This document shows positions 25,048 through 36,589 of a stretch of DNA of 64,000 nt, piece after piece. The notes beneath the pieces were generated by a model. The model was not told the origin of the DNA and did no database searches. It saw only the letters and a list, made by a program, of their open reading frames with translations. Within the stretch, counting starts at the first letter, position 1, and the number at the start of each line of letters is the position of its first letter. Both the position numbers and the translations under genes were made by a program. The stretch spans positions 32,361,466 through 32,425,465 of the forward strand of contig NC_134508.1 in NCBI RefSeq assembly GCF_027942865.1, in the 5' to 3' direction. The stretch comes from Odontesthes bonariensis (taxonomy: Eukaryota > Chordata > Actinopteri > Atheriniformes > Atherinopsidae).

Positions 25048-26550
25048 TATGGAGAGAGATTAGTCTCAAAACCGCTGACAAATGTGTAAATGACAATCCA
25101 CCAGTTCCACATACATCACAAATACGTTTCATTATTTACAAATAAATATATTTCATTTTGTGTCTCACAGTCTGCGTTTTATACAAATACTGTTAAATTC
25201 ATTAATACTCATTTTGGTTTTTATATATACATCATGATTTGGATGTGAAAGTGAACGCATTTGTTTCAAATTTTGTTGCATATATTTGTAAAATCAAAGT
25301 TACAACATTAGAATGTATTTATAAATTGGTGCATCTGCATTTGTGGATTAAGTCACAAGCCTGTTTTCTGTGCCGTATTTTTGTTCATTTTCTCTCGGTT
25401 TTTTTGGGATTTTGAGACTTTCCTTTCGCCTTTCTGCACCTGATCCACACACAAATGCAGCAGCCCATTCACAAATGTGCCAAGCAAGCGAACGAGCTGC
25501 CGCTAGGGGGCGCTGTTGCTAAATTTCACTGTGGTTGTGGATGGCGGTGCTCCTAGCTTCCAGATAACAGCCCTGCTGCCAGCAACAACCAGGCATCGCT
25601 CCAGGAGAGCGGCATGGTGGGTCAACCGGCGTCATCTTCTAATGGAAATTCGTCTACAGTGAGTAAAAATATAAGGATCTGTGGTCATTAAAGTTGTGCA
25701 ATAAACCACAGATTTGACCGTGAAAATTGTATAATATTTCAGTGAGTCTAATTGTTAGCTAACCCCATCGTTTAGCTAGCTAGTCATCACAGTGAAGACT
25801 ACGACGCTGAAGTTGGCATCCGATTCACCAGCCTCCGATTCGCGGGGTGGGCATAAAGGGCCATTTCACTGCATTTTTTGCATTTTGATCGACCAAAACA
25901 AGGTCCTGTATGGAAACTACAATAGTTACACTGCTCAAATCTGGATGGAATTATTCTAAAGAGGCTGTAGATTCATTAAAACCTTGTTTGGGATTTGTGA
26001 AAATACAGAACAGGGCCATTTGACTGCATTTTTGGTATTATGATCTAGAATTTGTGAAACCTTTCTTTGTACCAAAATTCACAGAAGTCCTCGCCTCTCC
26101 ATGTTCATTTTAATTTCCATGAGGATCTCCTGTCTTTCACCACATAGGAAAAAGAAAAAGTTCATGCATTTTACATCACTAACTACTTGAGTCTTTTTCA
26201 CTTGTTGACTTTATTCTCATGTTCTTTTATCTAGAAACAATGACTTCTCTCACCTTTCTTCCATCTGCCCGTGGTCAACCTCTGCCACCGATTCAATCAC
26301 TTCCAGAGCCTTTATTGTTGCCTGCATCAGACATCCCATAGTCCAACCATTATTATGCCCTATTCTGTATTGGATGCTTTGATGAAATCTGCATCACAAA
26401 TGTATTGCTGTCATCTCATTAATCTTTCCACTAACATGTGCTATCATTTCAGACCCTGCTTGTCTTCTCCTGCTCCCATCATAGTCATCTTACCTCCCAT
26501 CTGAGTGCAGACAGGACCTCCTTCATCCCTTTATTAACACTATCTTAGAT
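25048..26550 (+). repeat. Left inverted arm of the foldback element
   Basis: About 1.5 kb mirrored at 28525-30293. It contains the captured exon-like piece (25614-25658) and one copy of a 77-aa open frame (26271-26504), found again on the minus strand at 28571-28804 with one residue changed (I to M). Confidence 0.85.
25614..25658 (+). pseudogene. Captured first-exon-like fragment (copy in left arm)
   Basis: A GC-richer leader (from about 25490, including GCTAGGGGGCGCTG) precedes ATG and 15 codons, MVGQPASSSNGNSST, directly followed by a consensus donor GTGAGT. The layout matches a host gene's 5' UTR plus first coding exon. The parent gene was not recognised, and no second exon is present, so it cannot make the parent product here. 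It could still act as promoter plus donor. The mirror copy lies near 29685-29729 on the minus strand, with one TCT to TTT difference. Confidence 0.4.
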
Positions 26551-27626
26551 ACTGTACCACAACTTCCTAATTATATCGACTATCAAAGCCGTAGTATTTT
26601 GCCATTATGTGTTATGTGCACTGATGAATTGGATATTAAACATTACATTTAGCTGTTAGAGTTCACCCTATACCAGACAAGACAATTTGTGAATGTAAGG
26701 TTGAAATACATTTACTTAATCAAGATTTGTCTTTCTGGAATGTTGAAGATGTCTTTTGGGTTAAACTATTTCTTCATATCTTCAAGTGGTTGCCAGTGAG
26801 AAATAAACTTCTTGTTAAGTTGTTGTAATATAGATAGTACAGTGTGTAGTTTGGTCAGTTAAAAATGTGTAGTGTTGTCGTGGCTCCAGAGTAGAGTAAA
26901 ATAAATTACAACGGGAAAATGGGCTACTGTAATGAAGGTAATCTTCATTACTGACTTTTGGTCTTTGAGGTCACATGAGTAGTATTTTTAATAATGTGGC
27001 ACAAATAAATTGTCAAATGTTTTATTGAATGTGTATATTAACAACAGGTGGGTGTGCAGGTCCTGTGTTGCCCTCAGCGGGGAGTGAGGGGGGACCAGGC
27101 CTGTAAGGGGAAACATCCAGTCAGTTAGTAGCCTGAAATGCTCTGTGATAAGGAAACATGTAGCTAAAGAATGTGATAAACTGTGAGGTGACTATGCTGT
27201 TTGGAATTGTGAATTCTGAAATTTGTGTGTAAAGTCATTCACCTATGTCTCCTCTCCAGGGTGCTCAGTCAAAAGAGTCTTCAGTCTGCAGCATTTGAAG
27301 GTTCCGGGTCGTACCATGTGCTGATGGTGTGGGGGGGAGTGCACCAGAGTCAGTTAGGGGAAGTCTTTGGTAGATTTGGTACTTTTGTTTAGACATGCTA
27401 GGAATTGATTGATTTTATAATAGAGGGTAAATGTATTTTAAGGTTTTTGTGTGTTGTTGTTATGGGGATGTGTAATGGGAGGAGCAGGAATCCTCCAGGG
27501 GTTTGGTTGGTGGAGCCAGAGTAGGATATAAGGCTGCCAGTTGTACCAGTGAGAGAGTTGGTCCTGTTGCTACTAATGCTGCTAGGACCACAGTATGTGT
27601 CCATGTTAAAGTGTATGATTGATGTA
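26551..27626. other. Spacer of the foldback element, left part
   Basis: Single-copy sequence between the arms with no recognisable gene. The longest open frame (minus strand, 27398-27664) is low in complexity and resembles nothing known. Possibly the original internal sequence of the element. Confidence 0.5.
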
Positions 27627-28167
27627 AATCGCACGCCTTCAACTGGTACAAAATGCAGCTGCACGACTTTTAACTGACACTAGGAAATTTGAGCACATTA
27701 CGCCGATTTTAGCATCTCTCCATTGGTTTCCCGTCCATTTTAGAATTCATTTTAAAATTCTTTTATTTGCTTTTAAAGCCATGAATGGCCTTGCACCAGT
27801 GTACCTCTCTGAGCTTCTGCAGCCCTACGCACCCATTCGATCCCTCAGGTCAGCTGACCAGCTGCTCCTGAGGGTTCCTAAAACAAGGCGGAAGCTCAGG
27901 GGGGACCGAGCATTTTCTGTTGCTGCCCCTAGGCTCTGGAATGAGCTGCCGCTGCACATTAGGCAGGCCCCTTCCTTGTCCTGTTTTAAAAGTCGTCTTA
28001 AAACTCACCTCTTTTCTTTGGCTTTTACCACCGTCTAGGTTGTTTATTTTATGTGCAAAGTTTTGTTTTATGATGTTTTTATTTTAATGTACAGCACTTT
28101 GGTAACCTTTGCGTTTATTTAAAATGTGCTTTATAAATAAAATTGATTGATTGATTGATTGATTGAT
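27627..28167 (+). mobile_element. L2-clade LINE, 5'-truncated copy inside the foldback spacer
   Basis: An open frame from about 27634 to the stop at 28036-28038 gives LQLVQNAAARLLT, then LASLHWFPVHFRI, FKAMNGLAPVYL, SVAAPRLWNELPLHIR and FKSRLKTHLFSLAF. This is the intact C-terminal segment of an L2-type reverse transcriptase. A 3' UTR with GTGCTTTATAAATAAAATTG and an ATTG simple repeat tail (28142-28167) follows. The open frame suggests a relatively young copy. The catalytic YADD part and endonuclease are absent (5' truncation). Confidence 0.85.
28142..28167 (+). repeat. ATTG microsatellite tail of the LINE
   Basis: Six or more GATT/ATTG units at the 3' end of the L2 copy. Such tails are typical of L2 insertions. 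Confidence 0.85.
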
Positions 28168-28524
28168 AAATGTTGGTGAATAAAACACCCGGTTGGTTCA
28201 TCACTACCTCTGCCTTCCTACCTTGCGTATCCAGCTGCTACATGGCCATCCTAACAGATACATATGTCCATGTACAGTATTCTAAATCATGTACGCACAA
28301 CCTAATGATTACTTTTGGTCTTAACCACCCATTATTTTGCATTAAATACGTCAAATAAAATACATTTTTATTTTCTTGACGTGTCTTGTAAAATGGCAAC
28401 TGGAAACAAACTTTAGCCAAATAGACAGTTTTTAATCTCATTATTACAATGGCAGGTTATCACATTCACAAACAGGCTAAAGGACTGCAAGGCAAAGACA
28501 ATGTTGAACAGTTGTTTTACAGAC

Positions 28525-30293
28525 ATCTAAGATAGTGTTAATAAAGGGATGAAGGAGGTCCTGTCTGCACTCAGATGGGAGGTAAGATGACTATGATGGG
28601 AGCAGGAGAAGACAAGCAGGGTCTGAAATGATAGCACATGTTAGTGGAAAGATTCATGAGATGACAGCAATACATTTGTGATGCAGATTTCATCAAAGCA
28701 TCCAATACAGAATAGGGCATAATAATGGTTGGACTATGGGATGTCTGATGCAGGCAACAATAAAGGCTCTGGAAGTGATTGAATCGGTGGCAGAGGTTGA
28801 CCACGGGCAGATGGAAGAAAGGTGAGAGAAGTCATTGTTTCTAGATAAAAGAACATGAGAATAAAGTCAACAAGTGAAGAAGACTCTTGTAAGTAGTTAG
28901 TGACGTAAAATGCATGAACTTTTTCTTTTTCCTATGTAGTGAAAGACAGGAGATCCTCATGGAAATTAAAATGAACATGGAGAGGCGAGGACTTCTGTGA
29001 ATTTTGGTACAAAGAAAGGTTTCACAAATTCTAAAGTGTGTTTGATATCATTTATATCATGTGATCAATGATGAAACCCATATTTAATTATTTTTCATAC
29101 AGGTTCTGGTTTTGGATGGTCCAAATGAAAAGAAGAAAGAAAGCTCAGAGGAACTTTTTGAATTTTCAATGACCAAATAAAGTTTTCACAAATAATAAAA
29201 TGTGTTTTAAAGACTCTGTACCCTCTTTAGAATAATTCTATCCAGATTTGAGCAGTCCAAGTAATGTAGTTTCCATACAGGACCCAGTTCAGGGTGATCA
29301 TAATACCAAAAATGCAGTCAAATGGCCCAGTTCTGTATTTTTACAAATCCCAAACAAGGTTTTAATGAATCTACAGCCTCTTTAGAATAATTCCATCCAG
29401 ATTTGAGCAGTGTAACTACTGTAGTTTCCATACAGGACCTTGTTTTGGTCGATCAAAATGCAAAAAATGCAGTGAAATGGCCCTTTATGCCCACCCCGCG
29501 AATCGGAGGCTGGTGAATCGGATGCCAACTTCAGCGTCGTAGTCTTCACTGTGATGACTAGCTAGCTAAACGATGGGGTTAGCTAACAATTAGACTCACT
29601 GAAATATTATACAATTTTCACGGTCAAATCTGTGGTTTATTGCACAACTTTAATGACCACAGATCCTTATATTTTTACTCACTGTAGACGAATTTCCATT
29701 AAAAGATGACGCCGGTTGACCCACCATGCCGCTCTCCTGGAGCGATGCCTGGTTGTTGCTGGCAGCAGGGCTGTTATCTGGAAGCTAGGAGCACCGCCAT
29801 CCACAACCACAGTGAAACTTAGCAACAGCGCCCCCTAGCGGCAGCTCGTTCGCTTGCTTGGCACATTTGTGAATGGGCTGCTGCATTTGTGTGTGGATCA
29901 GGTGCAGAAAGGCGAAAGGAAAGTCTCAAAATCCCAAAAAAACCGAGAGAAAATGAACAAAAATACGGCACAGAAAACAGGCTTGTGACTTAATCCACAA
30001 ATGCAGATGCACCAATTTATAAATACATTCTAATGTTGTAACTTTGATTTTACAAATATATGCAACAAAATTTGAAACAAATGCGTTCACTTTCACATCC
30101 AAATCATGATGTATATATAAAAACCAAAATGAGTATTAATGAGTTTAACAGTATTTGTATAAAACGCAGACTGTGAGACACAAAATGAAATATATTTATT
30201 TGTAAATAATGAAACGTATTTGTGATGTATGTGGAACTGGTGGATTGTCATTTACACATTTGTCAGCGGTTTTGAGACTAATCTCTCTCCATA
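28525..30293 (-). repeat. Right inverted arm of the foldback element
   Basis: Reverse complement of 25048-26550 plus an extra 262-bp block (29034-29295). That block repeats the neighbouring 29371-29450 segment in diverged form (TCCAGATTTGAGCAG, GTTTCCATACAGGAC), so the arm holds tandem units of roughly 155 bp. Confidence 0.85.
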
Positions 30294-30299
30294 GTTTTA
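30294..30299 (+). repeat. Right copy of the 6-bp target duplication GTTTTA
   Basis: Directly follows the terminal CTCTCCATA of the foldback element. Identical to 25042-25047. Confidence 0.8.
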
Positions 30300-30329
30300 G
30301 CCTACATCAAATTGGAGACATTTTTTAAT

Positions 30330-30509
30330 ATGGCCAACTGGGGAGACAAGGAGGTCCGCGAGCTCCTCAGCCCCCGAACAGAGGACGTTATTTTCCGCCA
30401 CATTTCGGGGATGGTGAAGGATGGACCTCTGCAGGAAGGGCTGGCGAGAAAGATGGGAGAGCGCGGTTTCCCACGCAGCAAGACGCACCGTAAAGTAACA
30501 TCTCCATGA
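30330..30509 (+). pseudogene. Myb/SANT (trihelix)-like fragment of the outer transposon
   Basis: ATG at 30330 opens MANWGDKEVRELLSPRTEDV, then IFRHISGMVKDG and KMGERGFPRSK. This resembles the first two helices of the Myb/trihelix DNA-binding domain found in PIF/Harbinger accessory proteins and their domesticated relatives (pattern W-x-D-x-E-V-R-x-L-L ... ERGF-x-R). It stops before the third helix, so it is truncated. The frame is open upstream across the insertion border. Probably the DNA-binding accessory protein of the outer element, no longer functional. Confidence 0.55.
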
Positions 30510-30787
30510 ACTGCATTGCAAAAATGAGTTCTCAAGGTGTCCCGCCATCGTTTGTTTGAAAAATTTGATGCAGACAGGTGTATTTAACCCTACCTCCGAC
30601 GCATGGCTTGTGCCTACGTCATTGTACACGCCCAGCATTTTCTGTGTTTCGTGTGACGCTCTGCCACTAGGCAACGCCCCCTGAACTCGGCTTCAGGCGA
30701 CACGGGTCACCAACACACCAAGCGTTCACATTGCTCGACCCGGGTTGAAGGTGCAATTTGGACCCGCTAAGGGTGTGAAAGGGGCTA

Positions 30788-33700
30788 GTGATGCACCACC
30801 AAAGATGAGCTGAGACCAAATATGCAAATGTTAATCTTTAATAATTAAAATGATTTATACTTTGATTTATAAAATGTTTATGCATTGTGATTATCTCATA
30901 GCAATCTAAAGCCATTCTGGATTTAGATTAGTTTGTTGATTTTGTAACTTTATAATCATATTTTTAGTAGTTTACTGGCTCAGTTGAAATAACAAATTGC
31001 CCAAATTACATTTATGTACTTTTAAAAGGACTTTGTCATTAAAGTATCCCAAATTGCTGAAAAACAGCAGCACTGAAGGGAGTATTCAAACACTGAAGTG
31101 CGGAGTTTAGCTGTCCTAGACACCAGCAACACAACAACAGACCGGTGTCACCTAACAGTAACTGTGTGCCTCTGGGAAATCGTAAGGAGAGCCATCCTTT
31201 ACTTGCATGTTCACTTGTACTTTTGAATGTGCGTTTTGTTAATCAGTCTGAGCTGACCCCAGGCTATGTCTCCCAACAGGATTTCTGTCTGACAAAGCTA
31301 GGACATGCACGTAAGATCGGGAATCTGGGACTTGGTGCTATTTATAATAATCAGGACTCTTGTAAAACTAGATATCAGGACAGTCTTGAGAAAACTGAAT
31401 TATGTAGATGGGTTATAGTGATGCACTCATTCAACTCAGTTATCTTTTGCTGCTGGGCTACATTGGAGAGAAAGCGAAGCAGCAATAGACAGAGCATCTG
31501 TTTGTCCACAGAGACAAAATTAAACTTTTAAACAGTTGTTTCTATGTTACAGCAAACTGGTAACTGCATTTTAGAAGGAGAAACCTCACAGTCTGACTTT
31601 GAGCCAAGATTAAAACATGAATTATAGATATTATCATATGTTCCTGAATGGATGACTGAATGTTTATTATTTTTAGATTTGCTCATCTCTATGTGTCTTT
31701 CCAAAGTGGATTTGTATAATTTGGCTTCTTGTCCTTTTAGTACATGTGGCACAGCTGCACCAGGTTTTCTGAGCAGTTCGGACACTTTGCCAGAGTAAAG
31801 TGATCCTGTGTCGACATGATACAAGTATCTTTAGTCTGAGCCTCAGGCTTGATTATAGGTTTGAGGAATGGGGCAGTTTTGGCTCCCTGCAGCAGTAGCT
31901 GGATGCTTTGATGATGGCAAGTAAAAGAGGAGTTCAGAAGTGACAGTAACACTGACAGAAACATGAGCCCCATGGGGAAAACTATGCATTATGTCACCAG
32001 AGAGAGATTGAAATATGAGTCACTAATAAGTCTGGTTATAATAGGTGAAATGTGTGAGTGACCTTGGGGATGAAAGGGAAAACTGGAGAGTGTGGAGCTG
32101 TTGGAGACTGGAAGGTATGTTATTTTCTCCAGCCTCCTCACTTGCTTGTGGTCGTCCAGCATCGATTTGCCCCCACTCTCTTTAAAGCACCACGTGGGTC
32201 TTAACTGTGTTACTGTTCGCTGCATCATACTGTTAAGTGTAGCTCATCTATCCAGACCAAGTAAGCTGCACTGCACCACACCTTTGATTCACTTTTGGCT
32301 CTTTTCAGAGGAATTAACAATGTTGGACATTTTTTTTATTCAGGTAAGACGAAAATTAACCTTATTTATTAAACTCTGGTGTGGGTTTACATAGACGGGC
32401 AATTCTTATTTGCTAGTTTTCAATGAAATTGCGTGATGATGTGATTATATCCGGCTGGTATTTTACAAAACTTTGTTGTCTTGTCAGTTCCATTTAGATT
32501 AAAATACAAAACTAACCAATTATTAGTTATTTACACAGTTTTGTGATGTAATTGACGTATAACGGTGGAAGTAATTTAATTTAACATTAGCTGAATTTCT
32601 TCAAAGTAATTTAGCAGACATAATCAATATTGTATACATTTCTGAAAAAAGTGTTTGCATTTAAAAAAAACCTTACAAATGATGAAGTGCCAGATGAAGT
32701 AGCTACATTAGCTACATGCTAATTTCAGGCCCTGATATGCCTCAGTTGACTTTTTTATTTTTAATTATCTTCGGATATGTTAAACCTTTACAAAGTGGTG
32801 AATATTTTCTTGTCACATCATGTGCATCATCATCATCATCTGTTTGTGTATTCTTCTTATCAATGTTCATGAGATCCAAAAACTGAGAAACAGATTTCGG
32901 GGGTCCAAATGGTGGGCCCCATATGTTTAGAGGGATTTTTGAAAGTCAGAACTTGTTTTTATGGTTCTATGTAGAATTAGGTTAGTGTAAAGATTAGGGT
33001 TAGTTACTCAGCTGTGATGGTGAGGGGTTAAGGAGCTGGGGGACGCATCATGTCAACGATGAACCACCACAAAGATGGAATACCAAGTTTATGTGTGTCC
33101 TGTACATTTCACATACACTTATCTTATAAATAACATGTGGATAAGAGATTTTGTTTTTTCAGAGCTGAACCTCAAATAGGGATTAAATATGACTTCAATT
33201 TCTAGCTTTACGTTAGGATTATTTTAGTCTAAAATGATTTTGTTCCTGAGGGCTGCACTAAAATTCTTTACAACATTTTGTCTACTTAGCTATGATGAGG
33301 ATGGAAATATCGCCATGGGGTTTCTCTTCCAGGACAAACAGAGCTGATACACACGTTACATGAACATTATATAACGTGTCATATTAACCTTTGCAAGATG
33401 ATAAAGACAAACATATAATATTACAGGCTTAAATTGTTTTTGTTTTAAATAATCTTTTGTTTTAAATCCAGTATTTCATAAAGCTTTTCAGCATGTCTAG
33501 CAAAATTCATTTTATTTTATCACTGTCTTTGTGTATTTAGACTTAATCTGCTTCAGCAATTGTAGGGACAAAATCAGAGCTGTAACAAATGATTGTTTTA
33601 CCTCCAGAGATTAGTCTCAGCCCAGTCTCCAGGACAGGACGATTATAGGAAACAAAATTACATGCAAGATGTATGTTTACACAATTCCATATGTTGGCAT

Positions 33701-36589
33701 TTTACTCTTTGTAAAGGCATGTGTGCAGTATATACATGTGTTCGATCCCTGGACGGATATTTAATGGCAAGCCAATCATGACGAGGCATTTTCTTTCCTA
33801 ATCTTAAGCATGTATTTTATTTTGTATCTGTAACCAAGTCGTCTGTTTAATCATATGAAGCCAACCAAAAAGAGGAATAAAAACTTAAATAACGGGACTT
33901 ACCACAGAGTGGCCTACTTCCCAATACCAGCTCGTTTTTTGGACAGATAAAGCTGACACACGCACATAAGCCCAAGGCTGTCATGTATGTGTCTAATAGA
34001 TAAGAGAGAAAATACATAAACATTGTGCACATGCATTTAGAAATATAAAATACCCAAATCTCTAGCAGCGTACATATTACTGGATAGACTTTGGTTTTGT
34101 AGAAACATAAAATGGCCCTGTCTTTCCCTAAGTGACTGAGTTGTTTCATTTGCCAAATGTTGGGATTTTTACATCAACATGTCAAATAAATCGCATTTTC
34201 CTTGTCACGTCTTAAATTGTCTTAAATTGTGAGAATTGGTGGAAAAAAAAAACAGTTTTGAACTAGAAATAATTTACTCTATGTTTGCAGTTTTCAATTC
34301 ATCTAGTAATTGAATTAAACAATGATCTTTTCTTTACTCTAACACTCACCTTAACCTCCACCCTGATGAGCAAATCGTATAATCTAAACTAGTCCAAACC
34401 TGATTGGGAAGTTAACAAAGCATAGGTTAAAACTAACCAATGAGGGAGTGACAGAGCAAAAGGAAAGAAAACCGAGAACGTGGAGGTGAAAAAATAACTG
34501 TCCTCTGGTTTCATTGCTCAAAGGTCTGCATTTCTTCACCACCTCCAGCCCATTAATACATTAATGGTTCATTAATACACTCCACAATGATTTCAGAGTG
34601 TTTGTTCTCAATCTGTAATATTAGAACAGCGTATCTGTGAGACGCCAGACGCTCTGTCAAGCCCTGTATTAACAGTGGGTTGGTCTAATGGCCTGATTAT
34701 ATCTTCAAATTTTCAAAACTTTGATGTCTTGCTGTAAATGAAAAAAAAATGGCAAAGAGCTTCCCCGATGTATGGTCTAGAACTGACAAAAAGTCTTTGA
34801 TAAGGTTGAAAAGCTTTATTATTTTCTTTCTCTCCAGATTTTAAGTGAGGAGTCATCCTGTTTTCTGTGATCATTATTGAAGAGCCCAGCATTACAGCAG
34901 TCTTAAACATAATAAATGCTTCTGACAGTTTTACAAACTGCAGTGGGACTGTATTGCTGGGACAGATTGAATGTACTTAAACATTTATTTCAACATCGTT
35001 CGACTGTAAGCTATAATCATGAGCCTACGCTTCCAAATATTCCATTCAGAAGTTAACAGATGAGGCCAGTTTTTTAGAAGGCAGTTTGTGTGGAGGCAAC
35101 AACATTAGATAATATTTCATAAACCTTATAGATATAAAAAGAACCTTAAGAGTTGAGGATGTGCGGTGTTAGGAAGCCCTACAAAAAGCTCCCACTATAA
35201 TCTACACCAGGGCTACCATTTCACTGGTTAGTGAATTGAGGTAATGGATTTAAATATTACTAAATTAGGTTTACTGAAGGAAAACAGCTGAGGACTTTGT
35301 AATGTAAGTTCTTGAAATCAAATTTATTTTTCAGGCATAATATGATACGTGGTCATTTAAAATGGGATTATTATAACATTACAACATGGTTTTTAAATTG
35401 TTGTGGGTCAAATACAGAAATGGGCGTGCTGGTCATATAGCGTCTGCATCACGTAGGACTGAAAGTGAAGCACTTCTAACTTGGAGGCTGTAGACTCCAT
35501 CTCTGCTGCACACTGCATGAAGTATAACAAGCTTCCATTTAAGATTTATATTGAACCGACTTCTGTAACACAGCTGCACATTCCCGAGCGTCTGCCTCAC
35601 AGAGACAAAGTCTCTAACCACATGACCAACTGCCTGAATGTAAGCATGAGTGAGTGCGAGGAAAAAAGAGGAGAGGATGCTTTGAGGTGAACGAACATTA
35701 TACCATTATATATCAATTACAGCATCAAAGAAGCCTGGAGGTCTAAAATCCAGACGAGTCACCAGTTCAAATTCCTCCACCAGGACAAACACTGAGATCA
35801 GAAAAGTGAGTCTGATTATGTTTACGTGACCCTCGGTTGCACTTTTAAGTAGAGCAGCGAAGCAGCTGAAGATATTTCCCAAGACTGAATAAATCCCAAG
35901 CCCTTATAAGGAAAAGTAAATGTACATGATTCAAAATTACATTTTCAAAAAAAATCCAAACACAAAATCAATCAAAGCATCATGTGCATCTAAAAAGACA
36001 CCATATGTTTCAACAGCTTTGCTAATATATTCTGGGTCCTTTACCCACGACCTCCAGAGAGAAACCTGCTGTGAAGGCCGGTGGCATACTGACACCACTT
36101 GGCATGTGCAGCAGGAGGACTGCTCCTTTCAGGCCATGCCAACACTGACTTTCCCCACGGTGACCTGCTCAGTGGGGGCTTCAGCAGTTACACAACCCCA
36201 CACTCGCCAAGCAATTATCATTAAATGCTAATAACTGAACCTTATTTTTAAAGTCATTCACGGATATGGTCTTTTGGAATGATTTCAGACCACCAGCTGA
36301 ATCTACACGAAAGCATATCATCAACACACTTCACTTGACGTGGAGTTTAAGAGAAAGTTGTCAGTTATTTTAGAGCGTCATCCAGGGGAACAAATGGATA
36401 CATTCCTTAAAGATTGGATTTACACCTCATTCAGAATGCTGCAGCAGAGCCAAACAAGAACATGTTATAGACATGCGTCCCACTGATAATGTTGTGTGGA
36501 CCAGTATGGGTCATGTGTTTCTTCTGAATGCATTAAATGTAGTTTTTTTTTCTTTTCAAAGTCATATTAAGGGACTTTTGAGTGCAACA
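30788..36589. other. Intergenic, no gene seen
   Basis: About 5.8 kb. The longest frame (31145-31531, 128 codons) shows no recognisable domain and no flanking splice or promoter signals. A short CATCAT run is at 32826-32841. No clear transposon was recognised. Confidence 0.5.

Larger units (their letters stand above)
25048..30293. mobile_element. Giant foldback (palindromic) element, 5.2 kb, unclassified
   Basis: The termini TATGGAGAGAGATTAGTC are exact inverted copies. The left arm is 25048-26550 and the right arm 28525-30293. The arms differ only at scattered single bases in the stretches compared, except for a 262-bp block present only in the right arm (29034-29295). The spacer of about 2 kb (26551-28524) holds a 5'-truncated L2 LINE. 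The insertion made a 6-bp direct repeat. No transposase, polymerase or integrase frame was seen, so it is nonautonomous. Six-bp duplications are known for Polinton/Maverick and Dada elements, but Polinton ends normally start AG, so the class is unresolved. Both arms carry an exon-like segment with a donor site. Confidence 0.8.
24777..30787 (+). mobile_element. Outer DNA transposon (PIF/Harbinger-like), split by a nested insertion
   Basis: Left end TAGCCCCTTTCACAC (24777-24791) and right end its inverted copy (30773-30787) define one element. TA, possibly TAG, is present at both borders as a candidate target duplication. The element itself is only about 0.77 kb (24777-25047 plus 30300-30787). 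It is GC-richer than its flanks and rich in ACCCG/CGGGT words. Its ORF starts near 24993 (MDSFRTTATDEDKFHS), is broken by the inner element, and continues at 30294 into a Myb/trihelix-like domain. A 3-bp target site and an accessory Myb-like protein are PIF/Harbinger traits, but no DDE transposase is present, so the superfamily is inferred. Confidence 0.7.

Noticed and set aside
26271..26504. 77-aa frame repeated on the opposite strand at 28571-28804
   Set aside because: Duplication comes from the foldback arms. The peptide is Ser/Pro/His/Cys-rich with no recognisable domain, so conservation reflects arm identity rather than coding selection.
28142..28167. ATTG tandem units considered as a CRISPR-like or regulatory repeat
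   Set aside because: No spacers, and it is the ordinary 3' microsatellite tail of an L2 LINE in a vertebrate genome.
31145..31531. 128-codon frame in intergenic DNA
   Set aside because: No start or promoter context, no domain and no splice structure. Expected by chance at this length in a 64-kb window.
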